NCBI GenBank assembly: GCA_964441265.1
Contig: CAYYKJ010000002.1
Coordinates: 62,001 to 126,000, forward strand
Length of the DNA stretch: 64,000 nt
DNA from: JAFGDH01 sp964441265
GTDB taxonomy: Archaea > Aenigmatarchaeota > Aenigmatarchaeia > QMZP01 > QMZT01
Reading direction: 5' to 3'
The position numbers and the translations under genes were made by a program. Numbering within the stretch: the stretch's first letter is position 1; each line of letters begins with the position of its first letter. Positions 42,890-50,861 of this stretch are shown in pieces. A model generated the notes under the pieces. That model did no database searches. It saw nothing but the letters and a program-made list of their open reading frames with translations, and was not told where the DNA came from.

Positions 42890-43426
42890 ATGGTCAAGGC
42901 GAAAGAAGTGATGAAGAAGCATGTGGTCACCATAGACCCTGGAATAGACATGTACACCGTTTCGAAGATACTGACCAACAACAGGGTCGGGTGCGCTGTG
43001 ATAATCGAAGGCGAAAATCCGATAGGTGCCGTGACCACCAATGACATCGTCACCCTCGTGGCCAAGGGCAAGAATCTCCGCAAGGTCAAGGCCTGGGATT
43101 TCTGGAAGAAAAAGAAAAAACCGTTCGAGACCGTGGGACCCGACGATAACATAATGGATGTAACCAAAAGGATGATCAGGACCGGCATAAAGAGGATACC
43201 GGTTGTGGACAAGGGAAAACTCAGGGGAATAATCTCCACAAAGGAAATACTTCTCGTCTCACCTGAACTGATCGAGATACTCTCGGAGAAGCTTAAGTCG
43301 AGAGTCGAAGCTGTTGTAAAGCCCCACCAGAGCATCTCCGGCATATGCGAGAACTGCGATTCGTATTCCGATAATCTGGTCAATGTTGATGGGAGATGGA
43401 TTTGTCTCGACTGCAGAGAGGGTTAG
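42890..43426 (+). CDS. CBS-domain pair with zinc ribbon
   Basis: A 178-residue protein with two CBS motifs (about 5-60, GAVTTNDIV; about 75-130, GIISTKEILL) and a C-terminal zinc ribbon with CENC and CLDC. Such proteins are widespread in archaea, bind adenine nucleotides and may act on nucleic acids through the ribbon. The TATA tract ATATATTTATA (about 42850-42860) supports a leaderless ATG. Its last four bases overlap the 3' end of the convergent lipoprotein gene. Confidence 0.88.
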   Translation: MVKAKEVMKKHVVTIDPGIDMYTVSKILTNNRVGCAVIIEGENPIGAVTTNDIVTLVAKGKNLRKVKAWDFWKKKKKPFETVGPDDNIMDVTKRMIRTGIKRIPVVDKGKLRGIISTKEILLVSPELIEILSEKLKSRVEAVVKPHQSISGICENCDSYSDNLVNVDGRWICLDCREG

Positions 43427-45267
43427 CAGCCGGATGGCCAATTTTTTTCTGAAAGAACCCATGAATCCACCGAAACATTAGCGGACACCCTTTCAATAAC
43501 TTCCCCCTCACCGGCCGAGATGCCCCAACCGGGATAGGAGCCGTTGCCCCCCTCCCACGCAACGAAATCGATCGTTTCTCCTGTCGTATTCTTGAGCCAG
43601 AGCTGATCACCGTCGTTGTTGAGCCACTTGGTGAAATCCCCCGCGTCGGGAGTGCAGTTGAACATTTCACTGAAGGCGGTCGAATCCCTGGAAACCATGA
43701 AATACGAACTTGGACAAGCGGAAGCGTTTCCCGGGAAGGTCCATTCACCCGAGTTGTCCCTTATCGTCCAGCCGCTGAGATTCAGGGATTTGTTGACCGG
43801 ATTGTAGAGTTCTATCCATTCCGTTTCGGATTCCTTTCCCTCCGGATCGTACATTACCTTGCTGAAAATGATATGTGACCAGTTTGCCCGGGAGTTTTCC
43901 TTTTCGCAGTCCTCCGGGCAAGAGGTTTCACTCTCTCCCCCTTCGCACTTTCCGTCCCCGCAGCACGGCACGATATTCGTGTGTGAGCAGTTCCCGTTGC
44001 TGTAGTTGTAATAGTCTTGCGTGCATACATCCCCGTCATCGCAGTCCGGGCAATCCGGCCCTCCGTACTCCCCCTCTTCGCATATGCCGTTTCCCTCGCA
44101 GGGAGAAATTTCTTCGCACGAGCAGGTGGCAGTGTTCACGATTTCGCAGAGACTGCAGCTTATGTTGCAATAGAAACAACTCCGGGTCTCATTCGGCATG
44201 TCTGCCTCGCTCCCGCATGAATTCATGTCTGTGCAGCTCCTGCTCTGAAGACCCTCTATGCATTCGCCCCATTCGGAGCAGACCCATGATTCCACGCATT
44301 CGGGAGCTTCATGGCCCGAGCAGTCCGGCTCGCATTCGGTACACTCATCACCGATCACTGCGTTTTCGCATTCAGCGACGTGCCCGTCCGGGCATTCCCT
44401 GACCGAATGGGGACATTCCACTGAGTCGCATCCCGCGGGGAGGGCAGTGCCGTTGCTTTTCCAGTTATCCGGGAAGTCAGAATGTTCCGGAGAGATTCTT
44501 TTTATGCTCCTCCCTTCGTCAGCGAAGATGTCCCAGCCCTCCGAGAAGCCGAGCCAGGAAACGAAATCTATAATGTTGCCGATTTTGTCCCTGAGGACGA
44601 GCTGATCGCCGCCGTTGTTCATGGTCCTGGAGAAACCTGACATGTCCGGATAACAGCCGTATTCCTCGTAAAAACCATCAGCACTTCTGGACACGGTAAG
44701 ATAATTACCGGGTCCGATCACGGTTCCCTCGGGGAATTCCCATCTGTAATCATTATCCGAAACCGAGTATCCCCCCAGCTCGAATGTTTTTTCAGTCGGG
44801 TTGTATATCTCAAACCACTCCTTCCTGTTTTCAGGTTTCTCGGTGTCATATACCACTTCCGTCAAAATTACGGAATGCAGGGGACAGTCGGCCGGACAGG
44901 TTTCCGGGGTTTCGTTCTTTTCGCAGAAATCGTTCCCGCAGCATTCCTTCCTTTTCGCACAGGAACAATTTTCTTCAACCAAGATTTCGCATTCTCCGCA
45001 TTCGGTTTCGCATGACCTTTCCGAAAAATCCGTGGTCCGGCTTTCATTTGATGTTATGTTCACAGAAGCATTATCCTCCCCGGAGGTATCCACTTCGATT
45101 TCAGGTTCAGCTTTACCACTTTCCAGATGGGCATCCTCATGGCTTTCGGGAGGGACCATCTCAGAAAGGTTGGGCGCATCGTCCACAATCCTGCCTGTTC
45201 TTGCGGTACATCCTGACGATAACATCAGAAGTAGGACCAAGAGTACGCAAAAAAGACCCCTAACCAT
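43423..45267 (-). CDS. lamin-tail-domain, cysteine-rich surface lipoprotein
   Basis: A 614-residue exported protein: signal and lipobox LSSGC (Cys20), an acidic Ser/Asn-rich spacer (about 25-85), a cysteine-rich patch, a first lamin-tail domain (about 135-265: EWFEIYNPTEKTFELGGYSV, NNGGDQLVLRD), a long cysteine-rich middle (about 280-460) with CPxDC-type repeats, and a second lamin-tail domain (about 470-614: EWIELYNPVNKSLNLSGWTI, LNNDGDQLWLKN). Lamin-tail domains in prokaryotes occur on secreted nucleases and surface proteins. No catalytic domain is seen, so a binding or structural role is likely. Confidence 0.82.
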   Translation of the reverse strand: MVRGLFCVLLVLLLMLSSGCTARTGRIVDDAPNLSEMVPPESHEDAHLESGKAEPEIEVDTSGEDNASVNITSNESRTTDFSERSCETECGECEILVEENCSCAKRKECCGNDFCEKNETPETCPADCPLHSVILTEVVYDTEKPENRKEWFEIYNPTEKTFELGGYSVSDNDYRWEFPEGTVIGPGNYLTVSRSADGFYEEYGCYPDMSGFSRTMNNGGDQLVLRDKIGNIIDFVSWLGFSEGWDIFADEGRSIKRISPEHSDFPDNWKSNGTALPAGCDSVECPHSVRECPDGHVAECENAVIGDECTECEPDCSGHEAPECVESWVCSEWGECIEGLQSRSCTDMNSCGSEADMPNETRSCFYCNISCSLCEIVNTATCSCEEISPCEGNGICEEGEYGGPDCPDCDDGDVCTQDYYNYSNGNCSHTNIVPCCGDGKCEGGESETSCPEDCEKENSRANWSHIIFSKVMYDPEGKESETEWIELYNPVNKSLNLSGWTIRDNSGEWTFPGNASACPSSYFMVSRDSTAFSEMFNCTPDAGDFTKWLNNDGDQLWLKNTTGETIDFVAWEGGNGSYPGWGISAGEGEVIERVSANVSVDSWVLSEKNWPSGC

Positions 45268-45331
45268 TAAATACCCCCCTTTAATATAATTTTATCGGTT
45301 AATTAATTTACAAAATAAAGGATTGCATGAT

Positions 45332-45480
45332 GGGCCCGTAGCTCAGTTGGAAACGCCGGACTGACCAAGGGATCAGATTCGGATCAGCTCTAGAGCACCA
45401 GCCTCCTATGACTTGGTGATAGCTGGGTGTCGGGGGTTCGAATCAAGGTGTGAAGCCTTACGGAATTCCCCCCGGGTCCG
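45332..45480 (+). tRNA. tRNA-Arg (anticodon CCU) with three introns
   Basis: Acceptor GGGCCCG (45332-45338) pairs with CGGGTCC before discriminator G (45480). D stem GCTC/GAGC is interrupted in its loop by a 39-nt intron (45352-45390). Anticodon stem CCAGC/GCTGG encloses CTCCTA, a 12-nt intron (45409-45420) and A, giving loop CUCCUAA. The T loop TTCGAA-T is split by a 24-nt intron (45443-45466) at 59/60. Each site offers a central helix with three-base bulges: GUUG/CAGC, CUCC/GGUG (one mismatch) and UUCG/CGGA. The spliced product is 74 nt with all stems complete. CCA is not encoded. Confidence 0.85.
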
Positions 45481-45524
45481 TGCGTTAAGAATAAAAATCT
45501 CCCTTCCAATTCTAAATAGGTATT

Positions 45525-46283
45525 ATGGCCAGAGTGATCGCAATTTCTTCGGGGAAGGGCGGAGTGGGAAAAACCACCGTCGTTTCCAATCTTGCCGCTG
45601 CCCTTTCCTCTATGGGACATTCAGTCGTCGCCCTGGACTCCAACTTGACCACCTCGAATCTGGGTCTCCACCTTGGAATACATCTCTACCCGACGACCCT
45701 CCATGACGTTCTCGAGGGGAATGCTGACCTTAAAGAGGCCACCTACCTGCACAGCTCCGGGTTCAGGATAATACCCGCAGACATTTCGCTGAGAAAGATG
45801 CGCAACATAAGATCCCATGAATATGTCGGGATATTCGACAAGATTGTGAGGGATTCCGACTTCATTCTCGTGGACTGCGCCGCGGGCCTGGGGAAGGAGG
45901 CAGTCTCTGCCATAAGGGCAGCGGATGAGATGCTAATGGTCACCAACCCCGAACTCCCTGCAGTCACTGAGGCCCTGAAACTCAGCCTCCTGGGAAGGAA
46001 ATACGAGACCCAGAACATAGGAGTAGTAGTCAACAGGATAAAGAAGGAATCCCACGAGCTTCCCATCGGATACATAGAAGACATGCTAAGCTCCCCGGTC
46101 ATAGGCAGGGTTCCGGAAGACAGGCAGGTGCGGAGAGCCATAGCCATGAAGCAGCCGGTGGTTTCCTATTCACCAAAATGCCCGGCCGCCCAGCATCTGA
46201 TGTCCCTGGCTGCCCAGATAACGGGCGAGGAATACAAGCCGAGAATCCCCTTGAGCTACAGGATTTTCTCCTGGCTCAGATGA
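45525..46283 (+). CDS. minD: MinD/ParA-family ATPase
   Basis: A 252-residue deviant-Walker ATPase: SSGKGGVGKTTVVSNLA near residue 8, the DSNLTTSNLGLHLG switch, VDCAAGLG and VVVNRIKKE. MinD-like proteins in archaea position division, motility or chemosensory machinery at membranes; a basic C-terminal segment (YRIFSWLR) may act as a membrane anchor. It starts 45 bp after tRNA-Arg and converges on tatC with two bases between the stop codons. Confidence 0.9.
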   Translation: MARVIAISSGKGGVGKTTVVSNLAAALSSMGHSVVALDSNLTTSNLGLHLGIHLYPTTLHDVLEGNADLKEATYLHSSGFRIIPADISLRKMRNIRSHEYVGIFDKIVRDSDFILVDCAAGLGKEAVSAIRAADEMLMVTNPELPAVTEALKLSLLGRKYETQNIGVVVNRIKKESHELPIGYIEDMLSSPVIGRVPEDRQVRRAIAMKQPVVSYSPKCPAAQHLMSLAAQITGEEYKPRIPLSYRIFSWLR

Positions 46284-46285
46284 GA

Positions 46286-46993
46286 TCAGGAAAACGCCTT
46301 AGAGACAATCACGCTAATTTCGAAAAGTATTACCATCGGGATGCCCACCAGCACCTGAGTGACCGGATCCGGGGGGCTTATCAGGGCAGCGATTATGAAT
46401 ATTGCCACTATCACGTACCCCCTCTTTTCCTTCATGAATTCGGTGTCGATTATCCCCATCCTGGTCATGATAAACGTCACCACAGGCAGCTGGAAGACCA
46501 TGCCCATCAGGACCGATGTCAGGAAAACGAATAAGATGAAATAGTTCACGTTCCAGAGGTTGGAGACCCCTGCCGAATATGCCAGTCCTGCCAGAAACCA
46601 CACCCCCACCTTCAGCAGAAGGAAATACGAGAACGCAAGTCCGGTAACGAACAACACCAGACCGGCGGGGATGACGTATTTGACCGTCTTCATTTCCTCC
46701 CGGGTCATTGCCGGCTTCACGAAAGATATGAAATGAAGCAGCAGTACCGGTATGCAAGCAAGTATGCCGAAGAATACGCCCACGTTTATCTTGGTTATCA
46801 GGAATTCCATCGGATAGGTGGCTATCATCTCGACATCCATGCCTGCCGGGAATAGATCGCTCCTTATCTGGTTTATTATCGGTCCGCTGAGGAAAAATCC
46901 GATGACGGCGAATACTATGAAAAAGCCGAAAATGACGAGCGCCCTCGATCTCAGTTCGTCCAAGTGCTCCAGAATTTCCCGTTTCTCATCCAA
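46286..46993 (-). CDS. tatC: twin-arginine translocase subunit TatC
   Basis: A 235-residue protein with six membrane helices and the N-terminal HLDELRSR motif typical of TatC, plus FxKPAMTREE-type cytoplasmic loop residues and a conserved Pro-rich loop (ISPPDPVTQ). TatC recognises twin-arginine signal peptides on folded proteins. It follows tatA by 12 bp. A clear Tat substrate, the radical SAM protein, lies at 52.3-53.5 kb. Confidence 0.95.
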   Translation of the reverse strand: MDEKREILEHLDELRSRALVIFGFFIVFAVIGFFLSGPIINQIRSDLFPAGMDVEMIATYPMEFLITKINVGVFFGILACIPVLLLHFISFVKPAMTREEMKTVKYVIPAGLVLFVTGLAFSYFLLLKVGVWFLAGLAYSAGVSNLWNVNYFILFVFLTSVLMGMVFQLPVVTFIMTRMGIIDTEFMKEKRGYVIVAIFIIAALISPPDPVTQVLVGIPMVILFEISVIVSKAFS

Positions 46994-47005
46994 TCTAACA
47001 CCAAC

Positions 47006-47197
47006 CTAACCAGCAGGTTTCCCTTTGGGCTTTCTTTTCTTTCTCCTGGTCTTGGTAACCGGCTCTTCAGCGGCCTTTCTGTATTCGCGCACCGCCTTGC
47101 CTATGGACTTGGCCAGCTGGGGGAGCTTCTTGGGACCCAGAATTAGGACTATTATGAAGAGTATTATCAGAATCTCGGGGAGGCCGATCATGTTCAT
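47006..47197 (-). CDS. tatA: twin-arginine translocase subunit TatA
   Basis: A 63-residue protein with a short N-terminal membrane helix (IGLPEILIILFIIVLILG), the hinge GPKKLPQLAKSIGKAVREY amphipathic helix and a very basic tail. It forms the Tat pore with TatC. ATG 47197 and ATG 47191 are both possible; GTG 47200 is less likely. It is divergent from the spermidine-synthase-like gene across 38 bp of AT-rich DNA. Confidence 0.93.
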   Translation of the reverse strand: MNMIGLPEILIILFIIVLILGPKKLPQLAKSIGKAVREYRKAAEEPVTKTRRKKRKPKGKPAG

Positions 47198-47235
47198 CAC
47201 ATAATTAAGTTAAAACCGTAATTTAAATAATTTTC

Positions 47236-49404
47236 ATGGGTCGCGGATTTTCACTGATCAAAACGCTGAGGCAGAGACTTCTTTTCTTTGCCATAACCAC
47301 ACTGGGGATATCCTCCATAGTCACCCAGCTTTTCATCACGAGGGAATTCCTTAATGTCTTTCAGGGCAACGAACTCATATTCGGCATATTGCTCGCAAAC
47401 TGGCTGATGTTCACCGGGGCCGGGGCGTATGCGGGGAAATTAATAGGGAGAATAAAAAATAAGATACCCCTTCTGGTAGTCTTCCAGTTCATGATAGCTT
47501 TGCTGCCGATCATTTCCATAACCATTATAAGGATGATCAAGCCGGTTGTCATGTCTTCCGGCACCCCGGGCATGGCGGGGGTCTTCTCCTATTCCCTGTT
47601 AATACTTTCGCCTTACTGCGTCATTTCCGGATTCCTGCTGACTCTCGCCTGCTCTGTTTTTTCCGAGAAGAGGACCGAAGGGCAGATAGGGAAGGTATAC
47701 CTCATAGACAACATAGGGGACATTATGGGTGGTTTCCTCTTTTCTTTCGTGCTGGTTTATGTGCTTGATTCCTTTCAGATGGCGCTCTTTCTGATGGCCG
47801 TTATCATGCTTTCCGCATATCTGCTCGCTTTCCACGCCGGGTCAAAAAAACTGATGCTTTCTTCCGTGCTGATAGTCGCCGTTGTGTCTGCGTTTTTCAG
47901 CAGCTTTGATTTGAATTCTATCACGACCGAAATGATGTTTCCCGGGCAGGAGGTGATTCACCAGGAATCATCACCCTACGGGAATCTTGTGGTAACAAAA
48001 ACCGGGAGACAGATCAATTTTTTCGAGAACGGGCTCCCTCTCTTCTCCACGGACAACACCGCGGAAGCCGAGGAAACAGTTCACTATGCTATGGTCCAGC
48101 ATCCCGACCCCCGCAGGGTTCTTCTCATATCCGGAGGGGCTTCCGGTACCACCGAGGAGGTCCTGAAGTATGAGGTCGAAAACATAGATTACGTCGAGCT
48201 TGATCCCACCATAATAAGCGCCGGCAGGAAATACACCCGGAGCCTGGACAGCGATAAGATAAACACCCACCAGACCGACGGAAGGCTGTTCGTCAAGACA
48301 ACCAGGGAAAAATATGACGTGGTTATAATTGACCTTCCCGATCCCGGCAATGCGCAGGTGAACAGGTTTTATTCCCTGGAGTTCTTCAGGGATCTCATGC
48401 GTGTTATGAATTCGGGAGGCGTGATTTCGCTGAGCATATCCTCCTCCCCCAATTACATGAACCATGAGACGGTCCGTATGAATTCCATAATATATCACAC
48501 CCTCGGCTCTGTTTTCGGAAACGTCATAGTGATTCCTGCCGGGGATTCCAACTTCTTCGTGGCGTCTGACTCGGAACTCTCATACGACATACCCTATCTT
48601 GTCAGGGAGCGGGGAGTAGAGACCCGTTACGTGAACGAAAACTATCTGAAGGGGACCCTCACCGAAGAAAGAATCAGCTACACCCTTGATGCCATGAAAT
48701 CGGAATCCCCCACGCTCAACACGGACTTCCGGCCCCTGGCCTATTATTACCATATCCTTTTCTGGGAGACCCAGTTCCGTTCTGACCTGTTGCCGGTAAT
48801 ACTGATAGCAGCGGCGGCATTGGTGCTGATTTTTTCCAGGATGACGCCCGTCCCCTTCGCGATAACCACCACCGGTTTCGCCGCCTCGTCCCTGGAGGTC
48901 GTGCTCCTTCTGGGATTCCAGATACTTTACGGGTACGTTTACCAGTACATAGGAATCATAATCGCCTTCTTCATGCTCGGTCTCGCAGCGGGGGCTTATT
49001 TCATGAACCGAAGCCTCCACGAGAAGACCAGGAAGGACATGATCAACATAGAGTTCTCCGTTTTCCTGTTCTCCATTTCCCTCCCGGTCATTCTGGTGAT
49101 TCTGTCCCTTTTCGGAAGCCATTTCACGACCATGATTTCCTCGGTTTTCGTGTTCCCTCTCCTGACACTGGCCATGGCTTCACTCGTGGGTATGGAATTC
49201 CCCCTCGCCTCGAAGCTACACCTGGAAAAAAAGCAAATAGAACACACCGCGGGGGTTCTGTACGCATCTGACCTATTGGGAGCGATGATAGGTGCGCTGG
49301 TCACGAGCGCGTTTCTGATCCCGGTCTTCGGAATCATAGATACCTGCGTGCTGGTGGGGGTCGTCAACCTGGTAAGCGGTCTGGTGGTCTGGCGGAAGGG
49401 CTGA
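47236..49404 (+). CDS. membrane-embedded spermidine synthase-like protein
   Basis: A 722-residue protein: about seven N-terminal membrane helices (1-215), a soluble Rossmann methyltransferase-like spermidine-synthase domain (about 235-470) with ISGGASGTTEE, YVELDPTI and the acidic DLPDPGN loop, and about seven more C-terminal helices (515-720). The aminopropyl-transferase core keeps the acidic residues for the amine and nucleoside. Fused forms of this kind occur in several bacteria and archaea without a proven substrate. It may transfer groups to membrane or exported molecules rather than make cytosolic spermidine. ATG 47236 looks leaderless. Confidence 0.85.
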   Translation: MGRGFSLIKTLRQRLLFFAITTLGISSIVTQLFITREFLNVFQGNELIFGILLANWLMFTGAGAYAGKLIGRIKNKIPLLVVFQFMIALLPIISITIIRMIKPVVMSSGTPGMAGVFSYSLLILSPYCVISGFLLTLACSVFSEKRTEGQIGKVYLIDNIGDIMGGFLFSFVLVYVLDSFQMALFLMAVIMLSAYLLAFHAGSKKLMLSSVLIVAVVSAFFSSFDLNSITTEMMFPGQEVIHQESSPYGNLVVTKTGRQINFFENGLPLFSTDNTAEAEETVHYAMVQHPDPRRVLLISGGASGTTEEVLKYEVENIDYVELDPTIISAGRKYTRSLDSDKINTHQTDGRLFVKTTREKYDVVIIDLPDPGNAQVNRFYSLEFFRDLMRVMNSGGVISLSISSSPNYMNHETVRMNSIIYHTLGSVFGNVIVIPAGDSNFFVASDSELSYDIPYLVRERGVETRYVNENYLKGTLTEERISYTLDAMKSESPTLNTDFRPLAYYYHILFWETQFRSDLLPVILIAAAALVLIFSRMTPVPFAITTTGFAASSLEVVLLLGFQILYGYVYQYIGIIIAFFMLGLAAGAYFMNRSLHEKTRKDMINIEFSVFLFSISLPVILVILSLFGSHFTTMISSVFVFPLLTLAMASLVGMEFPLASKLHLEKKQIEHTAGVLYASDLLGAMIGALVTSAFLIPVFGIIDTCVLVGVVNLVSGLVVWRKG

Positions 49405-49414
49405 TTGATATCCC

Positions 49415-50836
49415 TCATAAAGCACCAGTGAAGAAGAAGTACATGTTGAAAAGGAAGCCCGCCATCCCCGACTTCAGAGAGCCGAAGAAACCGACACCCT
49501 CGTATGTTATCTTCCCCTCCCCGAGGGCATTCATTATTACGACCTGGGGTTCGCTCCCCTCTTCGGAAAGCTTCCGGATCACTTCGCTTTCTATGTATAT
49601 GTTCATGGTGTTGTCCTCCAGCCATCCCCTGCCGGCTTCTGTGAGTTCCCCGTTCTCGGTTATCACGTGGAATTCATCCTCCCCCAGATACAGATTTATC
49701 CTCTCGCTGCCGAAAATGTCCGACACGAATGGCGTTTCCATCATTATTCCGAAGGCCTGCCGGATGCTTTCCAGGACCTCATCAGCGGTCTTCCTTATGT
49801 GTTCTTTGTGGAGGCCATTGCCTTCGTCTGCCTTCCAGATGGCTTCCGTGTCGTTCTGGTATTCATCGAAAACGAGATAGACTCTCTCTATACAATCCCA
49901 GCAACCTGTGTAATAGTTCTTGTAGCAATGCCTGTTCTCCCCGCAGTCGTTCTCGCAGTCCTCTTTGGTGGCATATTCTCCGTTCTGGGGTTCACATGAG
50001 GGGGAATAGCAATTACAGCAGACCGGACAGCATGCCTTTCCCGTTTCACATCCGTCCGGGCTGGCGAGGGGATCGCATTTCTCTCCCTTGTCCCTGTCCA
50101 CCTTCCTGTTCCCGCAGCAGCATCTGTCAGGGCAGGCATTTGATCCGCAGACATTCTCCACCGCGTCGTTTACGTTCTGCTGGGTCACGCCCTGGAGGAT
50201 GGTGCCGCTGCTCATTATCCCGCCGTCCCCGTCCTCCAGGCCCATCAAATGGCCCGCTTCGTGGGCGAAATCATTTGACTGCTGTCCGTTGACTTCCGTA
50301 CCCATCGCATCCGACCACCAGCCGGTCACGGGCTCCCCGCCGGTCACGTCGTTCATGTATCCCCTGTGGGTTTTCACGAAATTGGAGTTATGGGGATCTA
50401 TCTCCCCCTTCTCTATCTTTTCAACCACACCTTCCCATGTCATTCCTGAGCCCGGGTATGCGGATTCGTTCTTGCTGTACGGTGGATTGCTCCGGAAGTC
50501 GGTGACCTCGATGCAGTGGTGGTCAGAGGGAGCAACGCTGCAGTTGTCCACCTTCTTGGTGTTGACCACCACCTCAACCGGGCACTTGCAGTCGCCGTAT
50601 GTCTTGTATCCCCATTCCGTCTCTATCTCACTTTCGGCTTTCGCCATGTAAACGGGATCGGCTTCCCCTCCCACGAAAGCCAGGTTTATGGTGATGGTTA
50701 TGTGGCATTCCGATGTTTCGCATGTGGTGGCCTTGGGCTGGACCGCGGAAGCGCTCGAAACAAGTAGAATGAACAATATCAAAAACGTGCCTGTTATCGC
50801 AAAACCGGGCACGGGACTCCGCCCTTTCTTATTCAT
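49415..50836 (-). CDS. secreted metzincin-type metalloprotease
   Basis: A 473-residue protein with an N-terminal membrane/signal segment (about 12-32), a metzincin zinc site HEAGHLMGLED at 192-202 with third ligand Asp202, and a Met-turn at Met208 (GGIMSSG). A cysteine-rich region (about 230-315) follows, then a mixed domain and a hydrophobic C-terminal helix (about 452-472) that could re-anchor it. Asp as third ligand occurs in some metzincin families. It is the last gene of the run that starts at pheS and lies 25 bp after the MEMO1-AMMECR1 gene. The substrate is unknown. Confidence 0.82.
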   Translation of the reverse strand: MNKKGRSPVPGFAITGTFLILFILLVSSASAVQPKATTCETSECHITITINLAFVGGEADPVYMAKAESEIETEWGYKTYGDCKCPVEVVVNTKKVDNCSVAPSDHHCIEVTDFRSNPPYSKNESAYPGSGMTWEGVVEKIEKGEIDPHNSNFVKTHRGYMNDVTGGEPVTGWWSDAMGTEVNGQQSNDFAHEAGHLMGLEDGDGGIMSSGTILQGVTQQNVNDAVENVCGSNACPDRCCCGNRKVDRDKGEKCDPLASPDGCETGKACCPVCCNCYSPSCEPQNGEYATKEDCENDCGENRHCYKNYYTGCWDCIERVYLVFDEYQNDTEAIWKADEGNGLHKEHIRKTADEVLESIRQAFGIMMETPFVSDIFGSERINLYLGEDEFHVITENGELTEAGRGWLEDNTMNIYIESEVIRKLSEEGSEPQVVIMNALGEGKITYEGVGFFGSLKSGMAGFLFNMYFFFTGAL

Positions 50837-50861
50837 CGATTAAATAGAATGGTTCCTGTAT

